Positions 38,750 to 46,529 of a stretch of DNA of 64,000 bases are shown here, piece after piece (the first letter of the stretch is position 1; each line of letters starts with the position of its first letter). Source of the DNA: Ornithinimicrobium sufpigmenti (lineage in GTDB: Bacteria > Actinomycetota > Actinomycetes > Actinomycetales > Dermatophilaceae); the NCBI RefSeq assembly GCF_004322775.1, contig NZ_CP036403.1:310001-374000 (forward strand), written 5' to 3'. The position numbers were made by a program, and so were the translations under genes. The notes under the pieces were generated by a model, which made no database searches, had not been told where the DNA came from, and saw nothing but the letters and a program-made list of their open reading frames with translations.

Positions 38750-39609
38750 GACGCCTCCGCCTTCGAGCGGCCAGGGGCGACACCATGCCGCGACCGTCGT
38801 CGCCGGTCCCAGATGAGCAGGACGAGACCGGCGACGGCGATGATGACCCCGATGTCCAGGACAGGGCCGGCCAGTCGGGCGGAGCGTGCCTGCAGCCAGG
38901 CCTGGGCGTCGTACGGCAGCAGTCCGGGTGCCTCGACCAACCCGTTGGTGGCCCAGAAGAGCACCCCCACCGCGATGATCAGCAGGCCTGTCACCACGGA
39001 GGTGGTATGCAGCTCGCGCCCCAGCACCGTGATGGTCCGGCCCCGCAGCATCGACTGGCCCCGCCGGCCCAACCGGCGCCAGGTGGCCGCGATGAGCAGC
39101 AGCGGCGCCACCATGCCCGCGCCGTAGACGGCCAGCAGGCCACCGGCGCCGAGCAGGTCGCCCCGCGCGGCGGCCAGGGTGAGGACGGCACCCAGGACCG
39201 GTCCGGCACAGAAGCCGGCGATGCCGCTGGCGGCCCCCAGCAGCAGGGTCTTGAGCAGCCCGGTGGAGCTGGCCGCCTGGGCCTGCAGCTGGGTGGCGCC
39301 CGGCAGCATGCGGGCCGGGTCGAAACCCAGTCCGGCCACCTGGGCCAGCCCCAGCAGGATGAGCAGCAGTGCCGAGCCGAGAACGATCTCCTGCCGGTGG
39401 GTGGCGAAGAGCGAGCCGAGGGCCCCGGCTCCGACCCCGAGGGGGATGAGCACGACGAGCAGCCCCGCGTAGAACACCGCGCCGTGCAGGAGCAGCCGGG
39501 GGCCGGAGCCGACCGTGGAGGCGAAGAAGGCGGGGAGCAGCAGGGCAGCGCAGGGGCTCAGCAGGGCCAGGGCACCGCCCACGAACGCGCTGAGCAGTCC
39601 GACGTCCAC
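38746..39609 (-). CDS. CcdA/DsbD-like membrane thiol-reductant transporter
   Basis: The 287-residue protein has about seven hydrophobic segments and the two membrane Cys that define CcdA: Cys20 in LLSPCAALLLP and Cys134 in GIAGFCAGPVLGAVL. CcdA passes electrons from cytoplasmic thioredoxin to outer-face proteins. It sits 3 nt downstream of the DsbA-like gene and overlaps the propeller lipoprotein. The extra hydrophobic C-terminal part (about 225-270) is longer than in minimal CcdA. Confidence 0.9.
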   Translation of the reverse strand: MDVGLLSAFVGGALALLSPCAALLLPAFFASTVGSGPRLLLHGAVFYAGLLVVLIPLGVGAGALGSLFATHRQEIVLGSALLLILLGLAQVAGLGFDPARMLPGATQLQAQAASSTGLLKTLLLGAASGIAGFCAGPVLGAVLTLAAARGDLLGAGGLLAVYGAGMVAPLLLIAATWRRLGRRGQSMLRGRTITVLGRELHTTSVVTGLLIIAVGVLFWATNGLVEAPGLLPYDAQAWLQARSARLAGPVLDIGVIIAVAGLVLLIWDRRRRSRHGVAPGRSKAEAS

Positions 39610-39612
39610 GAG

Positions 39613-40383
39613 CTACCGCGCCCCGGCGAGGGCCTCGTCGACCGCCTCGACGAAGACCTGGCTCGGCTGCGCCCCGACCAGCGGCTGGCCGCCCAGGACG
39701 AAGGTGGGGGTCGAGTAGGCGCCGAGGTCCAGCCCCAGCTGCGCGTTCTGTCGCACCTGCTCCTGGGTCTGTGCGGAGGACATGTCCTCGGCGAACTGCT
39801 CGGTGTCCAGGCCCAGCTCTCCCGCGAGCGCGACCAGCGCCTCGCCGGTGAGCCCGTCGGGCCGGCGGATCTCGCCGCCCGGGTAGAGCTCGTCGTGGTA
39901 GTCCCAGAAGGCCCCCTGCAGTGCGGCGGCGTAGGAAGCGCGAGACGCGCGTTCCGAGGCCTCGCCGAAGATGTTGAGGTCGCGCCACTCGATCCGTAGC
40001 TCTCCGGCCTGCGCCCGTTCCATCATCAGCGGCAGGGTCTCCTCGTGCCAGCGGGCGCAGTACGGACACTGGTAGTCGGAGAAGACGACGAGGGTGACGG
40101 GGGCGTCCACCGGTCCCGCCGTCAGCACGTCCTCCTCGTCCCGACGCTCGACATCGGTCAGGTCCGGCTGGACGGGTCCCTGGACCTCGGTCGGCGGATC
40201 CTGTCCGGCCGGGCCCGCATCCTGCTCCGCGGCTGTCGGGTCGGTCCCGGCCTGGCTGACACCGTCGGACGCCGCCCCGCCACGGTCGAGGGTGAGCACC
40301 AGGGTGACCAGGAGGGCGACCACCACCGCGACGACGGCAGGGAACGCCCACGTACGCGTGGTGGGGGAGGGCTTGGTGGGCAT
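39613..40383 (-). CDS. Membrane-anchored DsbA/thioredoxin-like oxidoreductase
   Basis: At 256 residues it has an N-terminal membrane anchor (about 13-33), an acidic Pro-rich linker, and a DsbA-type domain with CPYC (about residues 105-108) in VVFSDYQCPYCARWHEE. The cis-Pro loop is visible as AYSTPTFVLGGQPL. It should act outside the membrane as a disulfide oxidant, isomerase or reductant with CcdA. The ATG at 40383 borders the shared dyad operator at 40416-40453, from which the CPVC-BlaI-M56 operon runs the other way. Confidence 0.9.
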   Translation of the reverse strand: MPTKPSPTTRTWAFPAVVAVVVALLVTLVLTLDRGGAASDGVSQAGTDPTAAEQDAGPAGQDPPTEVQGPVQPDLTDVERRDEEDVLTAGPVDAPVTLVVFSDYQCPYCARWHEETLPLMMERAQAGELRIEWRDLNIFGEASERASRASYAAALQGAFWDYHDELYPGGEIRRPDGLTGEALVALAGELGLDTEQFAEDMSSAQTQEQVRQNAQLGLDLGAYSTPTFVLGGQPLVGAQPSQVFVEAVDEALAGAR

Positions 40384-40415
40384 GGTGGCAGTTCCTTCGG
40401 ATCGGTGGGGGACCC

Positions 40416-40453
40416 GTCGACTATGACACATAGTCGACTAGGTTCCATAGTCG
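40416..40453. promoter_or_regulatory. Dyad operator, probably bound by the BlaI-type repressor
   Basis: GTCGACTATG (40416-40425) and CATAGTCGAC (40429-40438) form a perfect 10-bp inverted repeat around ACA. A third half-site CATAGTCG follows at 40446-40453. It lies in the 79-bp region between the divergent DsbA-like and CPVC genes and overlaps candidate -10 boxes (TAGGTT at 40439, CATAGT at 40446). Short dyads of this shape are typical BlaI/MecI/CopY sites, and such a gene lies two genes downstream. Confidence 0.6.
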
Positions 40454-40462
40454 TCGTCGTGC

Positions 40463-40996
40463 ATGATGGGGCCCATGCGTCCGGACCCTGCACACCGATA
40501 TCTGCGACCCGCACTCGCGGGTCTGCGCTCCTGGGGCCCTCGTCAGGTGCTCGTCGCGGTCCTGGCCGGCGCCGGCCTGGCGGTCCTGCTCGGCCTCGCC
40601 ACCGTCCTGATCCCCAACCCCGTCTTCGGCCGGGACATCCCGCCGGTCTGGTGGAACTACCCCGTGTGGCTGCTGACCGCGGGCCTGTCGGGGATGCTGG
40701 TGGCGACCTACGTCCGGGCGACCGCAGGTCGGTCCGGTCAGCCGCCGGAGGACCAGCGCCAGAGCCGGTACGGCCTCGCCGGAGGAGTGCTGGCGTGGTT
40801 CGCCGTCGGCTGCCCCGTGTGCAACAAGATCGCCCTGCTCGCGCTCGGCTACAGCGGCGCGATCACCTGGTTCGCGCCGCTGCAGCCCTTTCTCGGCGTG
40901 CTGGGTCTGGCGCTGATCACCGTGGCCCTGGTCTGGCGCCTGCGCGGTCAGGTCGTCTGCCCGCAGCCCTCACGCGTTGCGGCGGTGGCCGGGTGA
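40463..40996 (+). CDS. Small membrane protein with intramembrane CPVC motif
   Basis: A 177-residue membrane protein with about four helices. Residues 117-120 are CPVC in WFAVGCPVCNKIALLALGYSG (parts VGCPVCNKIALLALG), which puts two Cys at or in a helix, as in thiol-disulfide membrane carriers. Similar proteins are seen in other actinobacteria but I know no assigned function. Three in-frame ATGs (40463, 40466, 40475) are possible starts. It overlaps the BlaI gene by 4 nt, so its production is tied to that regulator, and it faces the DsbA/CcdA operon. Confidence 0.75.
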   Translation: MMGPMRPDPAHRYLRPALAGLRSWGPRQVLVAVLAGAGLAVLLGLATVLIPNPVFGRDIPPVWWNYPVWLLTAGLSGMLVATYVRATAGRSGQPPEDQRQSRYGLAGGVLAWFAVGCPVCNKIALLALGYSGAITWFAPLQPFLGVLGLALITVALVWRLRGQVVCPQPSRVAAVAG

Positions 40997-41379
40997 GCGC
41001 GGAGGCAGGGGTTCCTGGGGCTCCACGCCTGGGCGCGCTCGAGACCAGGGTGATGGATGTGCTGTGGGACCACGGCCCGGCCACGGTCAGGGAGGTCATC
41101 ACGCAGCTGCCGACCACGCCGGCATACACCACCATCGCGACCGTCCTGCAGAACCTGGGCCGTAAGGGCATGGTCCGTCCTGACCGGCAGGGACGGTCGA
41201 CCCGCTACGTCCCGTGCCTCAGCCGCCAGGAGCACACCGTCAGCCAGATCGACCGGCTGCTGGACACGAGCCAGGACCGTGCTGCCTCGATCCTGCACTT
41301 CGTCGACTCGATGCCGGAGAGCGACCTGGCCCTGCTGCGCGACTACCTCGCGGCGCGTGGGCCTGGGCAGGAGCGGTGA
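40993..41379 (+). CDS. BlaI/MecI/CopY-family repressor
   Basis: The 128-residue protein has the winged helix of the family: LGALETRVMDVLWDHGPATVREVI, then TPAYTTIATVLQNLGRKGMVRPDRQGRSTRYVP (parts AYTTIATVLQNLGRKGMV). A C-terminal helical dimerisation region follows. Such repressors are cut by an M56 membrane protease, which is the next gene (4-nt overlap). Its likely site is the dyad at 40416-40453. Relatives control beta-lactam or copper responses; here the neighbours are thiol proteins. Confidence 0.93.
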   Translation: MSAEAGVPGAPRLGALETRVMDVLWDHGPATVREVITQLPTTPAYTTIATVLQNLGRKGMVRPDRQGRSTRYVPCLSRQEHTVSQIDRLLDTSQDRAASILHFVDSMPESDLALLRDYLAARGPGQER

Positions 41380-42392
41380 CCGGCCCCGGCCTGGAGCAGG
41401 GCGTGTCCGCCGGGGCGGTCGCCCCACTGGCGCTGGTCGCCGTGCTCGTCCTCGTCCTGCTGGCGTCCGCCGTCCTGGGCCCGCGGGTGGTCCGCGCCGC
41501 GACCCCGGCACTGGTACGCGCACCCCGGGCTGCGTTGGGGTTGCTGATGGGTGGCGTCATCCTCTGGACCACGTCCCTGCTTGCCCTGGGCCCGCTCCTG
41601 GCGTGGGTCATCACCGGGCCCGGCATCCTGCCCGAGCCGGCCACCCGGGTCTGTCAGGCCTGCGTGCAGGCGGCCAACCCGTTCCTGGCGGGACAGATCG
41701 ACGCCGGCGTGCCTGCAGTCCTGCTCATCGCGCCCTCGGTGCTGGCAGGGGGGTTGCTCGTGGCTGCGGTGGCGCGAGACTGGCGGCGCCGCGACCGGGC
41801 CTCCCGCGCCGCGGCCCGCACGGTGCTCGCGGGCGGCTCCCGGCAGCGCGTGCTCGGGTATGACGTCGTGGTCGTCCCTGACGAACGGCCGCTCGCCCTG
41901 ACCTTCCCGGCCCGGCACGGTGGCATCGCGCTGTCCACGGGCACCCTGCGCCTGCTCGGGCCCGAGGAGCTGCACGCCGTCCTGGCGCACGAGGCGGCGC
42001 ACCGCAGGCAGCATCATCACGCGCTGGAGGCCGTGGCCTCCAGCCTCGGGCGGCATCTGCGCTGGGTGCCGCTGGTCGCCGCCGTCGCGAGCGCGCTCCC
42101 GGGCTACCTGGAGATCGCCGCCGACGACGCTGCCCGCCGCCGGACCGGGACCGTGGCGCTGGTCAGCGCCCTGGCCCAGCTCGGCGAGCGTGCCGCGCCC
42201 GGCCTCCTGACCGAACCCGGTGCAGTGCTGCACGCGGCCGGGCCGGAACGGATCAAGCACCTGGTGCAACCGGCCCGGGGCTGGGCGGGCATGGTCCCGG
42301 TCGCCGGCTTCCTGCTCGTCCTGACGGCCCTGTCGACCGTCGGCGCCTCGATCGGCGTGCCGTACGCGGTGGCCGTGCTGCACGGTTGCTGA
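41376..42392 (+). CDS. M56-family membrane metalloprotease (BlaR1-like) with extra CxxC
   Basis: A 338-residue membrane protease. The zinc site is HEAAH (205-209), with a downstream Glu in YLEIAADDAARRR. Membrane segments flank it on both sides. There is no penicillin-binding sensor domain. A CQAC motif (93-96) lies between the second and third helices, probably outside, and could sense thiol state or metal. It should cleave the BlaI-type repressor encoded just upstream. It is the last gene of the operon. Confidence 0.88.
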   Translation: MTGPGLEQGVSAGAVAPLALVAVLVLVLLASAVLGPRVVRAATPALVRAPRAALGLLMGGVILWTTSLLALGPLLAWVITGPGILPEPATRVCQACVQAANPFLAGQIDAGVPAVLLIAPSVLAGGLLVAAVARDWRRRDRASRAAARTVLAGGSRQRVLGYDVVVVPDERPLALTFPARHGGIALSTGTLRLLGPEELHAVLAHEAAHRRQHHHALEAVASSLGRHLRWVPLVAAVASALPGYLEIAADDAARRRTGTVALVSALAQLGERAAPGLLTEPGAVLHAAGPERIKHLVQPARGWAGMVPVAGFLLVLTALSTVGASIGVPYAVAVLHGC

Positions 42393-42498
42393 CCTCGCAC
42401 GTCGTCGGTGCTGACGGTGCGGTGGGACAATCCGGTCAGCACAGCGACATCGCGGACGGGTCGCCCAGCAGCCGCCGCACCCTGCCCGAAGGAGACCC

Positions 42499-44064
42499 AT
42501 GACCGAGCCCCGCACCACCGAGGTGCGCCAGCAGCCGCATACCCGTGTCGTGCCGGAGGCGGGCGAACGTGAGACCTCCACGCGCGCCGCACTGCGCAAC
42601 CCCCGCCGGCTCAAGACGGAGGTGCTGGCCGGCCTCGTCGTGGCGCTCGCGCTGATCCCCGAGGCGATCTCGTTCTCGATCATCGCCGGTGTCGACCCCC
42701 GGGTCGGGCTGTTCTCCAGCTTCGTCATGGCGGTCACCATCGCCTTCGTCGGTGGCCGGCCGGCGATGATCTCCGCGGCCACCGGGGCGGTCGCGCTCGT
42801 CATCGCGCCGGTGGCGCGCGAGTACGGGATGGACTACTTCATCGCCACCGTCATCCTGGCCGGGATCCTGCAGATCGTGCTGGCGGTCCTGGGCGTGGCC
42901 AAGCTGATGCGCTTCATCCCCCGCATGGTCATGGTCGGCTTCGTCAACGCGCTGGCCATCCTGATCTTCCTGGCCCAGCTGCCGTACCTCATCGGGGTGC
43001 CGTGGCTGGTCTACCCGCTGGTCGTGCTGGGGCTGCTCATCATGGTGGGCCTGCCGAAGGTCACCACCGTCGTCCCGGCCCCGCTGGTGGCCATCGTGGT
43101 GATCACCCTGCTGATGTGGGGAGCCGGGTGGGAGCTGCCGGACGTCGCGGACCAGGGTGAGCTGCCCGAGTCCCTCCCCGAGCTGTTCATCCCGAACGTG
43201 CCGCTGACCCTGGAGACCCTGCAGATCATCGGGCCGTTCGCGCTGGGGATGGCCCTGGTCGGCCTGCTGGAGTCGCTGATGACCGCCAAGCTGGTGGACG
43301 GCATCACCGACACGCACTCGGACAAGACCCGGGAGAGCTGGGGCCAGGGCGTGGCCAACGTGGCCTCCGGCCTCTTCGGCGGCATGGGTGGCTGCGCGAT
43401 GATCGGCCAGACGATGATCAACGTCAAGGTCTCCGGCGCGCGGACCCGGATCTCGACCTTCCTGGCCGGCGTCTTCCTGCTCGCCCTCGTGCTCGGCGCC
43501 GGGCCGTTGGTCGGGATGATCCCGATGGCCGCGCTCGTGGCGGTGATGGTCATGGTCTCGGTGGCCACCTTCGACTGGCACAGCATCCACCCCGCGACCC
43601 TGCGGCGCATGCCGCACAGCGAGAACGTCGTCATGCTTCTGACCGTGGCCGTCACGGTCATCACCGAGAACCTGGCCTACGGCGTGATCGTCGGTGTCAA
43701 CGCAGCGATCATCCTCTTCGCCCGCCGGGTGGCCCACTTCGCCTCCGTCGACAAGGTGGTCGAGACAGACGTGGACGGCGACGGCGACGGCGAGCCCGAC
43801 GTACGCACCTACAAGGTCTCCGGCGAGCTCTTCTTCGCCACCAGCAACGACCTAGTCTACCAGTTCGACTACAGCGGCGACCCCGACCGTGTGGTGATCG
43901 ACCTGTCGGACAGCCACATCTGGGACGCCTCCACCGTCGCGGCCCTGGACGCCGTCCAGACGAAGTACGAGCGGCTCGGGAAGAGCGTGGAGATCGTCGG
44001 GCTCAACTGGTCCTCCGCCGCCCGCCACGGGCTGCTGACCGGCCAGCTCGGCGAGGGGCACTGA
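42499..44064 (+). CDS. SulP-family anion transporter with STAS domain
   Basis: The 521-residue protein has the SulP membrane domain (about ten segments; SFSIIAGVDPRVGLFSSF, GGRPAMISAATGAVALV, GGMGGCAMIGQTMINVKVSG) and a C-terminal STAS domain (about 430-521; VVIDLSDSHIWDASTVAALDAV). SulP proteins carry sulfate, bicarbonate or other anions; the substrate cannot be told here. A hydrophilic Asp/Gly loop (VDGDGDGEPD) links the domains. It is monocistronic, with AAGGAG before the ATG. Confidence 0.93.
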   Translation: MTEPRTTEVRQQPHTRVVPEAGERETSTRAALRNPRRLKTEVLAGLVVALALIPEAISFSIIAGVDPRVGLFSSFVMAVTIAFVGGRPAMISAATGAVALVIAPVAREYGMDYFIATVILAGILQIVLAVLGVAKLMRFIPRMVMVGFVNALAILIFLAQLPYLIGVPWLVYPLVVLGLLIMVGLPKVTTVVPAPLVAIVVITLLMWGAGWELPDVADQGELPESLPELFIPNVPLTLETLQIIGPFALGMALVGLLESLMTAKLVDGITDTHSDKTRESWGQGVANVASGLFGGMGGCAMIGQTMINVKVSGARTRISTFLAGVFLLALVLGAGPLVGMIPMAALVAVMVMVSVATFDWHSIHPATLRRMPHSENVVMLLTVAVTVITENLAYGVIVGVNAAIILFARRVAHFASVDKVVETDVDGDGDGEPDVRTYKVSGELFFATSNDLVYQFDYSGDPDRVVIDLSDSHIWDASTVAALDAVQTKYERLGKSVEIVGLNWSSAARHGLLTGQLGEGH

Positions 44065-44141
44065 GCCACGGGTGCCGGTCGGCACCGACGCTCACTGCAG
44101 TGAACGCACACTGTCGCAAACGCTCGGCGCCAGTGACGACA

Positions 44142-44171
44142 AGGACCGCTGGCCTGCAGGTCAGCGGTCCT
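44142..44171. terminator. Hairpin terminator beside the tRNA 3' end
   Basis: Arms AGGACCGCTG (44142-44151) and CAGCGGTCCT (44162-44171) pair perfectly around a 10-nt loop. On the minus strand it follows the tRNA 3' end by 6 nt and is followed by TGTCGTC, as expected for a tRNA terminator. On the plus strand it lies 77 nt after the SulP stop and may end that transcript too. Confidence 0.65.
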
Positions 44172-44177
44172 CGTGTG

Positions 44178-44200
44178 TGGTCGGGGTGACAGGATTTGAA
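44178..44200 (-). other. Attachment site: 3' end of a tRNA gene (probably tRNA-Pro)
   Basis: Read on the minus strand, 44200-44178 is TTCAAATCC, then TGT, CACCCCGA and CCA: T-loop, 3' T-stem, acceptor strand, discriminator and CCA. The CACCCCGA acceptor end fits actinobacterial tRNA-Pro. The sequence to its right does not continue as a tRNA (no pairing T-stem or anticodon arm), so only the 3' fragment is here. A tyrosine integrase gene begins 160 nt to the right. This is the left junction of an integrated element; an intact tRNA is expected at the other end. Confidence 0.72.
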
Positions 44201-44316
44201 AAGATCACTCCCGCACGTTCACCGACTGGCTGACCTGCGTCGCAAGCATGTGACCTGCGATGACAGGTACAGTAGCGCGTGAAAGGTTCGGGCACAAGCG
44301 GACACGAGGTGACACT

Positions 44317-44337
44317 AGTTATGCCCCAGTTATGCCC
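44317..44337 (+). repeat. Two direct 10-bp repeats before the integrase gene
   Basis: AGTTATGCCC occurs at 44317-44326 and 44328-44337, an 11-bp period, between the att core and the integrase start. Such spaced repeats next to attP are typical arm sites for tyrosine integrases or excisionase sites. Otherwise 44201-44361 shows no gene. Confidence 0.45.
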
Positions 44338-44361
44338 ATCTGTCGGCGAGCAGGAGGGGCT

Positions 44362-45489
44362 GTGACACGGGCCAAGCGTGACTTCGGAACGATCCGCCGC
44401 CGGTCGGGCGGGCGGTACCAGGCGTTCTACATGGGCCCGGACCAGGACTTCCACCGGGCTCCTTCCACGTTCCAGACCCGCGCCGACGCCGAGGCGTGGC
44501 TGGCCCACGAACGGCGGCTGATCCAGGACGACACCTGGTCCCCGACCCGTTCGCGGCGGGCCAAGGTCGCCCGTACCGCTGAGGCGTTCGGCCCCTACGC
44601 GACCGCCTGGTTGTCCCAGCGCGACCTCAAGCCGCGCACCCGCGCCCTCTACCAGCGGCTGCTGGAACGCTTCCTCCTCCCCGAGTTCGAGCACGTAGCG
44701 CTGAGGGACATCACCCCGGCCGTGGTGCGGGTATGGCACGCCGGCCTCGACCCCCACCGGCCCACCCAACGCGCCCACGCCTACGCCCTGCTGCGCTCGA
44801 TCCTGGCGACCGCCGTAGCCGACGAGATCCTGGCCGCCAACCCCTGCCGGGTCCGCGGCGCCGGGACCACCACCCGGGCCCGCCGGGTCGAACCGGCCAC
44901 CTTGGACCAGCTCACCGTCCTGGTGAAACACATGCCCGACCGGTACCAGGCCCTAGTCCTGCTGGGTGCCTGGTGCGGTCTGCGGTTCGGGGAGATGGCC
45001 GAGCTGCGCCGCGCCGACCTGGACCTGGCCACAGGGGTGGTGCACGTGCGCCGCGGCGTAGTCCGCATCACCGGACAGGTCTCCGTCGGCACCCCCAAGT
45101 CCGCCGCGGGCCTACGGGACGTGGCTATCCCACCCCACCTGATCCCCACCCTGACTGAGCACTTGGCCACCCACGTCGGACCTGCACCCGAGGCGCTGGT
45201 CTTTCCGTCGGTCACCGACCCCGAGGTTCAGGTCCACCCCAACACCCTCTACCGGCACTGGCACAAGGCGCGAGAGGTGGCCGGCCGGCCAGACTTGCGC
45301 ATCCACGACCTGCGCCACACCGGCGCCGTCCTGGCCGCCCGCACCGGCGCCACCCTCGCCGAACTCATGGCCCGCATCGGCCACTCCACCCCCCAAGCCG
45401 CCCTCCGCTACCAACACGCCGCCCTGGGCCGCGACGCCCACATCGCCGAGCAGCTCTCCCAACTCGCCCAAGCCCAGCAATCCAGCTGA
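44362..45489 (+). CDS. Tyrosine-recombinase integrase
   Basis: The 375-residue protein has an AP2-like N-terminal arm-binding part (GTIRRRSGGRYQAFYMGPDQ), a core-binding SAM-like domain (about 70-155), and the catalytic domain with Arg in GAWCGLRFGEMAEL, HDLRHTGA (His-x-x-Arg), GHSTPQAALRYQHA with the final His/Trp position and nucleophile Tyr in ALRYQH. I start at the GTG at 44362, preceded by AGGAGGGG; the longer frame from 44260 would cover the repeats. It should catalyse integration at the adjacent tRNA. Confidence 0.93.
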   Translation: MTRAKRDFGTIRRRSGGRYQAFYMGPDQDFHRAPSTFQTRADAEAWLAHERRLIQDDTWSPTRSRRAKVARTAEAFGPYATAWLSQRDLKPRTRALYQRLLERFLLPEFEHVALRDITPAVVRVWHAGLDPHRPTQRAHAYALLRSILATAVADEILAANPCRVRGAGTTTRARRVEPATLDQLTVLVKHMPDRYQALVLLGAWCGLRFGEMAELRRADLDLATGVVHVRRGVVRITGQVSVGTPKSAAGLRDVAIPPHLIPTLTEHLATHVGPAPEALVFPSVTDPEVQVHPNTLYRHWHKAREVAGRPDLRIHDLRHTGAVLAARTGATLAELMARIGHSTPQAALRYQHAALGRDAHIAEQLSQLAQAQQSS

Positions 45490-45553
45490 CTCGAGGTGTG
45501 AAGGCGTCCGTTGTCGAGGTGCGTGACAGCGCGGATCCGCCGATGCCCGGATG

Positions 45554-45571
45554 CCTAGGGGCGGCCCTAGG
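45554..45571. other. Short hairpin containing the IS5-type target CTAG
   Basis: CCTAGGG (45554-45560) pairs with CCCTAGG (45565-45571) around GCGG, 65 nt after the integrase stop, a plausible terminator. The CTAG in the right arm is the 4-bp target of the element that begins at 45571, so the insertion went into this hairpin. Confidence 0.5.
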
Positions 45572-45587
45572 AGGTGTTGCGAAACTC
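45571..45587 (+). repeat. Left terminal inverted repeat of the IS5-type element
   Basis: GAGGTGTTGCGAAACTC, directly preceded by CTAG. It matches the reverse complement of 47787-47803 at 15 of 17 positions. Confidence 0.8.
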
Positions 45588-45616
45588 TCCAGAGCTGTAG
45601 CGCGCGTGTGCCACAC

Positions 45617-45651
45617 TTGCAACTTTACCAACCGGTTGGTATAGTAGCTGC
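45617..45651 (+). promoter_or_regulatory. Promoter and TetR operator of the SMR cassette
   Basis: TTGCAA (45617-45622) and TATAGT (45640-45645) are 17 bp apart. The spacer and -10 contain a 16-bp perfect palindrome TACCAACCGGTTGGTA (45626-45641), placed to block polymerase. The ATG of tetR is 6 nt after the -10, so the mRNA is leaderless. The layout indicates autoregulation by the TetR protein. Confidence 0.75.
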
Positions 45652-46188
45652 ATGACCAACTCACGCGACGTGGTGATCGAGCGTTCGCTCGACCTCATCC
45701 GGGCCGGAGGCACCGTCTCGCTCGAATCAGCGGCACGGGCCAGCGGCTTGACCAAACCGGGAGTGATCTACCACTTCCCAACGAAGCACGCCCTAATGTG
45801 CGGACTCGTCGATGCCGTAGCTGACGACTGGCTCCACGGCATGGCGGCGCGGCTGCCCGCAGCACCCGAGTCCGTATCAGTCAGCGAACGGGTCGCCGCG
45901 TACTTGGATGAGTGCCTCGACCGGGAAGCCGACCCCTCGGACATCGTGATGCTCAGCGATCCGCGACTTCGCGACGAGCTCACGGCTCGATGGGCGGAAC
46001 GTCTTCACGCATGGTTCAGCGGACTCGAGGCCTTGCCGGCAGCACAGCGCGGGCACCTGAGCGCAGTCCGGCTCATGGCCGACGGCATCTGGTTCGCCAC
46101 GGCCACCGGCATCAACCCGCCCACACTCGAAGAGCGCCCGGCCATTCGCGCCGCGGCGCAAGAGCTCCTCGCGAAAGTCGAAGCATGA
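45652..46188 (+). CDS. TetR-family repressor of the SMR genes
   Basis: The 178-residue protein has the TetR HTH at the N-terminus (VSLESAARASGLTKPGVIYHFPTKHALM, parts ESAARASGLTKPGVIYHFP) and a helical ligand-binding domain with little similarity to well-known members. It overlaps the first SMR gene by 4 nt (ATGA) and has a perfect operator palindrome in its own promoter. It should sense a toxic cation and release the operon. Base composition is more AT-rich than in the core genes by eye, in keeping with transfer. Confidence 0.92.
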   Translation: MTNSRDVVIERSLDLIRAGGTVSLESAARASGLTKPGVIYHFPTKHALMCGLVDAVADDWLHGMAARLPAAPESVSVSERVAAYLDECLDREADPSDIVMLSDPRLRDELTARWAERLHAWFSGLEALPAAQRGHLSAVRLMADGIWFATATGINPPTLEERPAIRAAAQELLAKVEA

Positions 46189-46529
46189 AGAAGTGGTTGT
46201 TCCTCGTCGGCGCCATCCTCAGCGAATCGGCCGGCTCATTGTCGCTGAAGGCCGCACTCGGCCACCCCGCCTGGTACCTGCTCGTCATCGCCGGATTCCT
46301 TGCAGCATTCGTGTTCCTCGCCCTCGTGCTTCGCGAAGGGATGGCGCTGGGCGTCGCATACGGGATCTGGGGAGCATCAGGCGTCGCCTTGACCGCCGTG
46401 CTGTCAGCACTCATCTTCGGAGAAGCGCTCACACCCCTCATGCTCGTCGGGATCGTGCTCATCATCCTGGGCGTACTCACCATCGAACTCGGCGCTCAAC
46501 GAGCCGCCACGAAACGAGAGGCGAATTGA
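46185..46529 (+). CDS. Small multidrug resistance protein, first of a pair
   Basis: A 114-residue, four-helix SMR protein. The essential membrane Glu14 is present in GAILSESAGSLSLKAA, and GVAYGIWGASGVALTAVLSA matches the helix 3 signature. SMR proteins export quaternary ammonium and other lipophilic cations, or guanidinium, for protons. Two adjacent unequal SMR genes usually mean a heterodimer (as in EbrAB and YkkCD). It ends with a charged tail RAATKREAN and its stop overlaps the ATG of the second subunit by 1 nt. Confidence 0.93.
   Translation: MKKWLFLVGAILSESAGSLSLKAALGHPAWYLLVIAGFLAAFVFLALVLREGMALGVAYGIWGASGVALTAVLSALIFGEALTPLMLVGIVLIILGVLTIELGAQRAATKREAN

Noticed and set aside
44178-44200. 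A complete tRNA gene
   Set aside because: Only the T-loop, 3' stem and acceptor end are present; no anticodon arm or 5' acceptor strand pairs with them.
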